A DNA stretch of 14,955 nucleotides, from contig CAYMIX010000017.1 in assembly GCA_964391185.1 (NCBI GenBank), forward strand, positions 1 to 14,955, read 5' to 3'. The translations under genes were made by a program, and so were the position numbers. The stretch comes from JAKQEM01 sp964391185. Its GTDB lineage: Bacteria; Patescibacteriota; Gracilibacteria; Peribacterales; Peribacteraceae. Of this stretch, positions 9,701-14,955 are shown piece by piece. Below the pieces are notes generated by a model. That model saw only the letters and a program-made list of their open reading frames with translations. It was not told the origin of the DNA and did no database searches. Positions within the stretch are counted from its first letter, which is position 1. Every line of letters begins with the position of its first letter.

Positions 9701-10301
9701 TTCGGGAGCCGGCTACCGAATTTGATGGACGCGTCAACCCGCCCCTCGCCAGCGTTGTACCCGGCAAGCGCAAGGGGGACGTCCCCGTCATACCGATCGA
9801 GCAGGAACTTCACATACTTCGCCGCGCCGGGGATCGCCTGCGCGGGGTCGTTGACGTCCCGGACGCCGAATCGAGCCGCCGTAGCCGGCATGAACTGCAT
9901 AAGCCCGCGGGCTCCGGCGCTTGACACGGCAGTCGGGTTGAAGTTCGACTCGGCGTAGGCTATGGCCTTGAGCAGCCCAGAAGGGAGCCCATGCTCCTGT
10001 TCGGCTTGTGCGAACAGGTCATCGTACCGCGTNNNNNNNNNNNNNNNNNNNNNNNNNNNNNNNNNNNNNNNNNNNNNNNNNNNNNNNNNNNNNNNNNNNN
10101 NNNNNNNNNNNNNNNNNNNNNNNNNNNNNNNNCAGAAGGGAGCCCATGCTCCTGTTCGGCTTGTGCGAACAGGTCATCGTACCGCGTATTCGGTGCAGAC
10201 TTTGCGGCTCCCGCGGGAGCGGGCACCTGCGTAGACGACCCGGGCGGAACCGAAGGGATAGGCGACAGGGGGTTGTCGCTATCGAACGGACTTCCGATCA
10301 T
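3759..10301 (-). CDS. giant polyvalent internal virion protein: SLT transglycosylase, zincin peptidase and helical C-terminal domains; interrupted by a false gap
   Basis: The gene starts with ATG at 10299-10301, with GGAG at 10307-10310 five bases upstream, and runs into the first gap; 2,129 residues are visible once the duplicate around 10033-10132 is collapsed. In that numbering, residues ~41-135 are an SLT lytic transglycosylase: AYAESNFNP with catalytic E66, GARGLMQFMP (78-87) and LAGYNAGEGRV. Residues ~305-420 are hydrophobic and Gly/Ala-rich, with VIEEPIGEVAQEG. Pro/Ala linkers with two QVETA copies occupy ~483-660. A zincin-like peptidase has HELIH at 1014-1018 and probable third ligand E1090 in SEFLTYG. 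The C-terminal part has WKKTKTTWSPVTHFNN (from ~1683), resembling large-polyvalent-protein domains, and a hydrophobic segment near 1868-1908. The protein is probably packaged, ejected with the DNA, cuts peptidoglycan and acts in the host. It is last of the big genes in the minus operon. The domain names come from motifs. Confidence 0.85.
8164..8179. repeat. palindromic repeat copy 2 (GGCTCCCGTGGGAGCC)
   Basis: Seven-base perfect arms GGCTCCC/GGGAGCC around GT. It differs from copies 1 and 3 only in the centre and the flanks. It lies in the Pro/Ala linker of the giant gene, where the minus strand encodes PAPTGATT. Confidence 0.55.
9978..10187. repeat. 55-bp identical contig ends on both sides of a 100-N gap
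   Basis: Positions 9978-10032 and 10133-10187 are identical over 55 bases (beginning CAGAAGGGAGCCC, ending GTACCGCGT), and exactly 100 N lie between them. Neither identity extends further, since both ends abut the N run. This is what two neighbouring contigs of a de Bruijn graph with k=55 look like when joined with filler. Removing 10033-10187 (155 bases) restores a single minus-strand frame: ...SAPNT then RYDDLFAQAEQEHG and onward into AESNFNP. The repeat is therefore most likely an assembly artefact and not a biological duplication. Confidence 0.9.
10033..10132. other. assembly gap of 100 N, probably of zero real length
   Basis: A run of 100 N flanked by the same 55 bases on both sides. 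The reading frame of the giant gene is only continuous when the gap and one copy of the 55 bases are removed, so I think no sequence is missing here. Confidence 0.95.
10205..10222. repeat. palindromic repeat copy 3 (18 bases identical to copy 1)
   Basis: CGGCTCCCGCGGGAGCGG, identical to 945-962 and containing the 14-base palindrome at 10207-10220. On the minus strand it encodes PAPAGAAK in the N-terminal linker of the giant protein, the same octapeptide that copy 1 encodes on the plus strand. Confidence 0.7.
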
Positions 10302-10310
10302 GAATGCTCC

Positions 10311-11576
10311 TTACTCGAAGATGCCCGGGTACTTCGTCGGCACCCCCGCGATTGTACCGGCAGACGGAGCTGATGGGGCGCTCGGCCGCATAGTAGACGG
10401 GGCAGGCGCCGCCCCCGGCAAGACAACCTCTTTGTACGCCGGCCTGCCGTTCGGGTCTTTCGTGAGTTCGAACGCCTGCGACCCACGCAAGACATACTGT
10501 TTCGTCGGGTCGATGGGGTGGAACGCCATGCGTACCGTCGGGTCTTTCTCGTCGTACCCGTTCTGCTTCAGCCACATTTTCGACTCGGCTTCGCCGAGAA
10601 TTTTCAGCGAGTCCCGCTGTACATTCAGTGCGTGCTCGAGCTGTGCCTTCGAGACGTTGAGCCCGTACTCGTACGCCTTGAGCTGCGTCTGTCCGGCCAG
10701 CTCGGCCTTCTTCGTTTCGCGCGCCTTCAGGATATTCGCCCAAACGTCGGGATCGCGCATGCCGATCATGGCTTGCCCGATAGCTTCGCGGGTCGTGTCT
10801 TCCGTCTGTCCGTCGGAGTACCGTAGCGTAAATTTCTTGCCGTCCGAGTCCGCGCTGTAACCGACAATCTGCCGCCCGTTCGGGATCGTATGATTCATGA
10901 CAGCGATCGCCGGCTCGATGTCGCCACCGGTGAGCGCGTTCAGCGCCATCTCGGCTTGCGCCTTGTTACGCCCCCCGTGGGCCGCCATAAACGCCGTACG
11001 AGCTTGCATTGCCCCTTCGAAATCCCCCGCGGCACCGAGCATAACAAACAGATCGTGCATCATTGCCGCCTGATTATCGTACTCAGTTCGAATAGGCTTT
11101 GTAGCCAGCTCCTTGAACCGGGCCTGTTGGGTAGGCGTCGCGTCGGGAACCGCCGGCGCGGGCGTCGAAGTCGACAGCGCAGCAGTCATCGCCGGAGTCG
11201 CCTTCGGTTTCGGTTGTGCGACCGGCGCCGCCTGTACCGCAGGGTCAGTGTACGAAGCCCGCTCACCAGCTCGCCAATCCTGAACCGCCGTCCCCGTAGC
11301 GGGCGTCGCGCGCTTAGCCCGAAGCTCGTCCATATAGGGCGTAGGGCTACGGAAGTTACCCGGGGCTACGTCGGGTATGTACGGAACGGGTACCCCGAGG
11401 GCTCGAGCTGGACGAACGATAGCCGTGTTCGCCGCACCAAGCAGCCCCCGTCCGGGAAGCGTGGCAATATCTTTCCCCGCCGCCCACATGTTCTCAACCG
11501 TATTGAGCATAGCCGCGCGGTCAGCAGCTACTTGTGGGTCCGCAGCCAACTCCGCCAGATAGTCTGAACCGGCCAT
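10311..11576 (-). CDS. putative internal virion (ejection) protein, 421 aa
   Basis: Unrecognised by name. It lies directly upstream of the giant transglycosylase gene (9 bases between) and overlaps the end of the preceding gene, so it belongs to the same operon and probably the same virion complex. ATG at 11574-11576 is preferred over the adjacent GTG at 11577-11579, because AAAGGAAG (11582-11589) is 7 bases from the ATG but only about 4 from the GTG. Residues ~1-60 are helical and moderately hydrophobic. Residues ~110-150 are a Pro/Ala linker (APVAQPKPKATP, TPAPAVPDATP). Residues ~165-280 hold helices, then a beta-type stretch NGRQIVGYSADSDGKKFTLRYSDGQTED (written in part: NGRQIVGYS ... KKFTLRYSDG). 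Residues ~280-340 are a charged helix, possibly coiled coil. The C-terminus is Pro/Ser/Ala-rich. There is no signal peptide and no catalytic motif. Function is inferred from position and composition. Confidence 0.75.
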   Translation of the reverse strand: MAGSDYLAELAADPQVAADRAAMLNTVENMWAAGKDIATLPGRGLLGAANTAIVRPARALGVPVPYIPDVAPGNFRSPTPYMDELRAKRATPATGTAVQDWRAGERASYTDPAVQAAPVAQPKPKATPAMTAALSTSTPAPAVPDATPTQQARFKELATKPIRTEYDNQAAMMHDLFVMLGAAGDFEGAMQARTAFMAAHGGRNKAQAEMALNALTGGDIEPAIAVMNHTIPNGRQIVGYSADSDGKKFTLRYSDGQTEDTTREAIGQAMIGMRDPDVWANILKARETKKAELAGQTQLKAYEYGLNVSKAQLEHALNVQRDSLKILGEAESKMWLKQNGYDEKDPTVRMAFHPIDPTKQYVLRGSQAFELTKDPNGRPAYKEVVLPGAAPAPSTMRPSAPSAPSAGTIAGVPTKYPGIFE

Positions 11577-12430
11577 CACTTCTTCCTTTCGTTCAACAAC
11601 TTATCGAAGAAGTCCGTCCCCTTGCGCCGTACCACTTCGGCGGGAATGACGTACTCGCCATCCGACAACCGCGCTGGAATCGAATCTGACGTACCCGTCC
11701 CGGGCCCGCGGACTTCCCCGCGCTTACGGAGCGCATCCTGCAGCTTGCGCTCCCGCTCTGCACGAACCGCTTCGACCGGAACACCGCGGAAACGAGCCAT
11801 TACCTCGTCCATCGGGAGCCCTCCGGTCGAGCCTGCCTGCGGCTCGGGATACGCGGGGGCAGGCGGGGCGCCTGTCATCTGGTCTACGCGCATCATGCGC
11901 AAATCCCGCACCGGCCCACCGTCGCGGTATCCTTGAATCCACGGCGGCATCGCCCCCGCCGCCGGCGAGAACCCGGCGGTACCGGGAGGGGTAGCTACGA
12001 CTCCCACGGGAGCCGAGGCCGGCACGCGAACCGGACCGCCGTCAGAGAACCCCGGAGGGGGAACCAGCCCTTGCCCACCGTGCATGCGTAACCCGATCGC
12101 GGGCTCGGCGCGCGGGGCAAGCCCGAGAAGCAGCATTTCGTCCAACGAGGTCGTGGGGCGAACCGGTTCGCCGAATACGCTAGGGAGGTCCCCGCCGTTT
12201 TTCGCGTCGTCGTACAGTCCACCGAACTTGGCCCCGCCTTGCGCCCCGCTTTCCCGTTCCTGCTGCCGACGGAGCATTTCTATGATTGCCGCCTGTCGTA
12301 TTTTCATTAGCGACTGCCGCCGCCGCGCGTCCGACTCCTCCATCGCCGCCATGCGATCCTGCCGATCGCGACGTTCGATGTCCTTACCTGCATTAAGGGC
12401 GACGCCTACCCCCTGAAGGAAGCCGCTCAT
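11576..12430 (-). CDS. phage virion-associated protein with GPGTGTSDSIPA motif, 284 aa
   Basis: Start ATG at 12428-12430 overlaps the stop of the upstream gene (ATGA), with AGGGGG five bases before it. Residues 1-60 form a charged helix (GKDIERRDRQDRMAAMEE, then many Arg/Gln), possibly coiled coil. The centre (~110-200) is Gly/Pro-rich and holds two copies of DGGPVR (130-135 and 170-175). The C-terminus (242-279) has GPGTGTSDSIPARLSDGEY followed by VIPAEVVRRKGTDFFDKL. That last motif is widespread in phage structural proteins, often at the end of tape measure and other large virion proteins; its exact role is not known to me. Position between other operon members and before the giant transglycosylase points to an internal or minor virion protein. 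A tape measure protein is unlikely at this length. Confidence 0.8.
   Translation of the reverse strand: MSGFLQGVGVALNAGKDIERRDRQDRMAAMEESDARRRQSLMKIRQAAIIEMLRRQQERESGAQGGAKFGGLYDDAKNGGDLPSVFGEPVRPTTSLDEMLLLGLAPRAEPAIGLRMHGGQGLVPPPGFSDGGPVRVPASAPVGVVATPPGTAGFSPAAGAMPPWIQGYRDGGPVRDLRMMRVDQMTGAPPAPAYPEPQAGSTGGLPMDEVMARFRGVPVEAVRAERERKLQDALRKRGEVRGPGTGTSDSIPARLSDGEYVIPAEVVRRKGTDFFDKLLNERKK
11582..11589 (-). promoter_or_regulatory. ribosome binding site deciding between GTG and ATG start
   Basis: On the minus strand AAAGGAAG stands just before GTGATG. The core AGGA is 7 bases from the ATG (11576) and 4 from the GTG (11579), so ATG is the better start. The upstream gene stops at TGA (11578-11576), giving a TGATG stop-start overlap of one base and suggesting coupled translation. 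Confidence 0.55.
11998..12015. repeat. palindromic repeat copy 4, degenerate
   Basis: CTCCCACGGGAG (12001-12012) has five-base arms and, read on the minus strand, matches CGGCTCCCGTGGGAG of the other copies. It encodes SAPVGVV in the 284-residue virion protein. Confidence 0.45.
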
Positions 12431-13194
12431 GAATACCCCCTACCAGACACTGCCTTAATCATCGCGTCACGCCATGCGGACTCGTCCTGTCGATCCTGCG
12501 TCTTCTGTCGATCCGCAGCGGCGATCTGCCACGGCTCCTTGAACGCAGCCATCGTGTCGGCAACCTCTTGCCGGTAGTTCTGCATAGCGACGCTACCGAC
12601 CCCGCTGATTCCGCCCGCGGCCCCGCCGAGCGTGCCTGCGCCGGCGAGGTAGTTCGGGTTCGTTTGCAGCCCGCCGAGCGCGCTCGCGCGCAGTCGATCC
12701 CCGTACTCTTCGCGCTGCATGCCTGCCGTGTTCATCGCGTGAATCTTGTTCGGCACGGCCTTCGACTCGATCAACGCCCGCGTAGCGAGGTACGACGGGT
12801 CCGTTTTGCGCCCGCCAGTAGAGGCGTATTGCCGATCATAGTTGGCGAGAACGTTTGCGTTCGCCTGATCTGCGTCAGCGCCTGCTCGCCCAATGTACGT
12901 CTCGAGGTCCGCCCCGGAACCGACAGACTGCGCTCGATTCGCGTTACCGATCGCCATCGGGAGGTAGTGCTGTAGGAGAACCTGTTTCTGAATGTCTGTC
13001 AGCGCGCCCTGTTTCTCAGCAAGATCGGCCATTCGCTTGTACATGTCGAGCGAAATCGCGCTAGACGAGTCCGCGATCTTCGGTTTTTTGACGAGCAGCG
13101 ACGTCGCAACGGCAGGGATGGCCGTCTGTGCGATCTTGCCCCAGACGCTATCCCCGTCGAAAACGTTGCTGACGAAGTCGAGAAAACTAGCCAT
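12427..13194 (-). CDS. putative internal virion protein, 255 aa
   Basis: Unrecognised by name. ATG at 13192-13194 lies inside the end of the upstream gene (ATGGCTAG, 8-base overlap) and its stop overlaps the next gene (ATGA), so it is tightly embedded in the virion operon. Residues 18-35 form a hydrophobic stretch (WGKIAQTAIPAVATSLLV). Residues ~50-175 are Ala-rich and predicted helical, with RAQSVGSGADLETYIGRAG and ALIESKAVPNKIHAMNTAG. Residues 184-202 are Gly/Ala-rich (AGAGTLGGAAGGISGVGS). The C-terminus is charged (ADRQKTQDRQDESAWRD). The Ala/Gly-rich, cysteine-free, signal-free composition resembles ejection proteins of short-tailed phages, which are small helical proteins encoded next to a large transglycosylase. 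The role is inferred from composition and gene order; no catalytic motif is visible. Confidence 0.75.
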   Translation of the reverse strand: MASFLDFVSNVFDGDSVWGKIAQTAIPAVATSLLVKKPKIADSSSAISLDMYKRMADLAEKQGALTDIQKQVLLQHYLPMAIGNANRAQSVGSGADLETYIGRAGADADQANANVLANYDRQYASTGGRKTDPSYLATRALIESKAVPNKIHAMNTAGMQREEYGDRLRASALGGLQTNPNYLAGAGTLGGAAGGISGVGSVAMQNYRQEVADTMAAFKEPWQIAAADRQKTQDRQDESAWRDAMIKAVSGRGYS

Positions 13195-14908
13195 ACGTCC
13201 GCCCCGGTTTGGTCGATTGTTTCTGCGCCCGAACGCGCTTCTGCCCGATCTTCATTACGCCGTACCGATCTTCCTCGAAGTTAGGCGAAGCCGTTGCGCC
13301 GGCCTTCCGCTTCGAATACTTCTTCGCCTTGTCGCCCTTCATGCCACGCCATCCGATCCCATACGGGAGGTACGCAGACAAGTCGCCGGGCTCAAGCCCC
13401 GTACCGGGGTCCGTGTTGTAGTCCGGCGTCGTCCCTACCCCCAATCCGGTAGTGTCCCCGCCGCCCCCACCACCGAGAATCGTCTCGATGGCGTTCACGA
13501 CGAGCGGCGCCCCGAGACGTTCGATAGTGCTCTGAAGCCCGGGCGGAAGGGACCTGTACCCATTCGTCAGCTTGTCGAGCGTAGACTGCTCCGGCCCCGG
13601 GTTGGAAACTACGGGATCGGGATTGGCCGTAAAGGGGTTGGAGATGTAGTTGGCCTCGTCGTACGGCAGGTTCGTCGGGGCGTACAAGGAACTGCCCGAC
13701 GGCACGAACCCGGCCTGACTCAGCGTCCCATCAGGAACGTCCAACGTCAGCCCTTGCGCATTCCCCATCGTCCCCAATCCGGGGGTTGTGGGCGGGCGAA
13801 GCCCCGTACCGGCCGTGTTCGGGTTGAGCCCGTAACCCGTCTGCGACGTCAGGAATTCGGGGAGATTGAGCGTCTCCGCGTCGAACGTCGGGAAAAACGA
13901 ATCGGGCGTGGTAACGCCGGAGCCCAGCGTGTCAGGAAGCTGCGTCGTCGGATCGAACGTCGGATACTGCAGCCCCGTTCCGGAAGAATTGAGCTTCAGC
14001 CCCCCACCGAGGTCGCCGAGGTCGCCGAGGTCGCCTCCACCGCCGCCACCTCCACCGCCGCCCGCACTACCCAGTCCGCCGTCGCCCAGAAACGCGCCTT
14101 TTGCCGCACCGCCGAGTCCGCCGAACAGCGCGCCCCGCCCGATCCCGGCGAGAAGATTCGTGTCGTTCATTCCGGCATGGATACCGCCCGCGACGCCACC
14201 TGCGATCGCTCCACCAACCGCTTGCCCTGCCACCCCCGACAGGCCGGCTGCCCCGGCGATGCCTGATCCGATTCCTGCCGTGCCCAAGGCCAGAATTGCC
14301 GCCGGAACAAGCTTGTCCATGAACGAAGGGTCGTCGGGAATCCAGTATTTGCTTACAACGTCGTTGTTGAACATCAACCCCACAGTATCATCCCAGTGCG
14401 CAGACCCGAGCACGGCCTCCTGTGCGCCGGGCATCCAATTCTTCGTACTGAAATCGACGGTGCCGTCCGCCATTTGCCACGGGCTACCGTTCAGTTCAAA
14501 TAACCGCAAGCCGTTGTATGTTGACTCGATATCTGGAGTTGCTCCGTTGCCGGTATTGACCCCCCAATAAGAAGGAATTCCATCTTTCCGCACCGGCACA
14601 TAGGCGCCTTCACCGGTTCCGGTGTTGATTCCGATGTCATGAACCCCATCTTCAGCGGGTTGCACGTAACCCCCCTCACCAGCCCAGTTCCCCATATCGA
14701 TAGTCAAGCTACGCGCACGGTCCGGCGCATCGGTAATCGATCGCTTGTACAGCGCCTGATTCTTCGCGATCGCGTCTTGCACCTCTTTCGGGAGCAAGGA
14801 CAATTCGAGGCCCGTCCCGAGCGCGGGCGCGGCCGCGCTGGACCCTCCGGAAGCCCCGGACTTCAGCCGCGCTCGGCTACCCATCTTCGTCGCAGTGGGT
14901 AGCGTCAT
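13187..14908 (-). CDS. putative virion protein with glycine-zipper region and polyglycine tract, 573 aa
   Basis: The first gene of the visible minus operon. ATG at 14906-14908 has AAAGG a few bases upstream; a second ATG eight codons in is possible. Residues 70-136 contain two clear 22-residue repeats and a weaker third (IDMGNWAGEGGYV..., IGINTGTGEGAYV..., YWGVNTGNGA...), probably beta strands. Residues ~195-275 are hydrophobic with spaced glycines (GSGIAGAAGL, GGAIAGGVAGGIHAG, GGLGGAAKGAFLG), a glycine-zipper pattern able to sit in or cross membranes. Then come ten glycines (283-292) and three DLG units. The rest is Pro/Gly/Thr/Asn-rich and low in charge until a basic C-terminus (KGDKAKKYSKRKAG, KRVRAQKQSTK). 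I do not recognise the family. A role in the ejected complex or the tail is suggested by operon position. Its stop overlaps the next start by 8 bases. Confidence 0.75.
   Translation of the reverse strand: MTLPTATKMGSRARLKSGASGGSSAAAPALGTGLELSLLPKEVQDAIAKNQALYKRSITDAPDRARSLTIDMGNWAGEGGYVQPAEDGVHDIGINTGTGEGAYVPVRKDGIPSYWGVNTGNGATPDIESTYNGLRLFELNGSPWQMADGTVDFSTKNWMPGAQEAVLGSAHWDDTVGLMFNNDVVSKYWIPDDPSFMDKLVPAAILALGTAGIGSGIAGAAGLSGVAGQAVGGAIAGGVAGGIHAGMNDTNLLAGIGRGALFGGLGGAAKGAFLGDGGLGSAGGGGGGGGGGDLGDLGDLGGGLKLNSSGTGLQYPTFDPTTQLPDTLGSGVTTPDSFFPTFDAETLNLPEFLTSQTGYGLNPNTAGTGLRPPTTPGLGTMGNAQGLTLDVPDGTLSQAGFVPSGSSLYAPTNLPYDEANYISNPFTANPDPVVSNPGPEQSTLDKLTNGYRSLPPGLQSTIERLGAPLVVNAIETILGGGGGGDTTGLGVGTTPDYNTDPGTGLEPGDLSAYLPYGIGWRGMKGDKAKKYSKRKAGATASPNFEEDRYGVMKIGQKRVRAQKQSTKPGRTYG
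14007..14062 (-). repeat. tandem 9-bp repeat and polyglycine tract inside the 573-aa gene
   Basis: Three exact tandem copies of CCGAGGTCG (plus strand) at 14007-14033 encode DLGDLGDLG. Next to them 14033-14062 encodes ten glycines in a row with mixed GGC/GGT/GGA/GGG codons. Such tracts can change length by slippage, so strain variation or assembly error is possible here. Confidence 0.85.
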
Positions 14909-14926
14909 CGCGCCTTTCGGCGCAGA

Positions 14927-14946
14927 ACGATACGTTGACGTATCGT
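14927..14946. promoter_or_regulatory. perfect inverted repeat upstream of the virion operon
   Basis: ACGATACGT and ACGTATCGT are perfect inverted arms of nine bases separated by TG, 19 bases upstream of the ATG of the 573-residue gene. As RNA it would be an eight-pair stem with a four-base loop. There is no T tract on either side, so it is not a typical intrinsic terminator; an operator, an RNA processing site or a leader hairpin are all possible. The window ends 9 bases later. Confidence 0.4.
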
Positions 14947-14955
14947 CGTTCAGTA

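Noticed and set aside
9925..9927. GTG at 9927 as the start of the giant gene
   Set aside because: It would cut the SLT domain just after its catalytic Glu. The frame continues upstream without a stop to the first 55-base copy and, after collapsing the duplicate, to an ATG at 10301 with a good ribosome binding site.
9978..10187. The 55-base duplicate as an attachment site, terminal repeat or target-site duplication
   Set aside because: Both copies end exactly at the N run and the collapsed sequence restores a conserved enzyme, so an assembly overlap explains it fully.
12992..14266. Plus-strand open frame (424 codons) opposite the virion genes
   Set aside because: Arg-rich composition, no start context and no motif; the minus-strand genes beneath it have overlapping starts and stops and ribosome binding sites.
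1..14955. Circular or terminally redundant contig
   Set aside because: The first and last ~55 bases share no sequence, so the window gives no evidence of closed or redundant ends.
1..14955. tRNA genes, CRISPR arrays, insertion sequences or integrase
   Set aside because: Reading both strands I saw no cloverleaf, no regularly spaced repeats, no transposase or integrase motif, and there is no non-coding stretch long enough to hold most of these.

Overview
The window looks like part of the genome of a tailed double-stranded DNA phage (Caudoviricetes), probably short-tailed, or a prophage or metagenomic contig from one. It is G+C-rich. Genes are packed with ATGA-type overlaps, there are no tRNAs or host housekeeping genes, and the products are a phage primase-helicase and a run of large Ala/Gly/Pro-rich virion-type proteins. 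The host cannot be named from the sequence. Two runs of exactly 100 N (3659-3758 and 10033-10132) show that this is a scaffold.

Left part (1-3477, plus strand): a small unknown gene (39-245), a 947-residue fused primase-helicase (299-3142), and a small basic protein (3139-3477) that overlaps the primase-helicase stop by 4 bases. This is a replication module.

Right part (3413-14908, minus strand, read from right to left): four medium-sized proteins (573, 255, 284 and 421 residues), each overlapping the next by 1-8 bases. They are followed after 9 bases by a giant gene (10301 down to at least 3759, over 2,100 residues). The giant protein has an N-terminal SLT lytic transglycosylase domain, hydrophobic Gly/Ala segments, Pro/Ala linkers, a zincin-type metallopeptidase motif (HELIH plus a downstream Glu) and a long helical C-terminal part. 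The likely role of the set is an ejected internal-virion complex that crosses the cell wall and delivers the giant polyvalent protein with the DNA. Beyond the giant gene lies the 3' part of an HNH-type small gene whose start is lost in the first N gap. The two modules converge, and their last genes overlap tail to tail by 65 bases.

Two assembly points change the annotation. The second gap is flanked by the same 55 bases on both sides. Collapsing gap plus duplicate (155 bases) restores one open frame and recovers the catalytic glutamate of the transglycosylase, which a naive gene call starting at 9927 would lose. The first gap hides the end of the giant gene and the start of the HNH gene, and its true length is unknown.

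Portal, capsid, terminase and tail genes are not in the window. By the direction of the minus-strand operon they may lie beyond the right edge.
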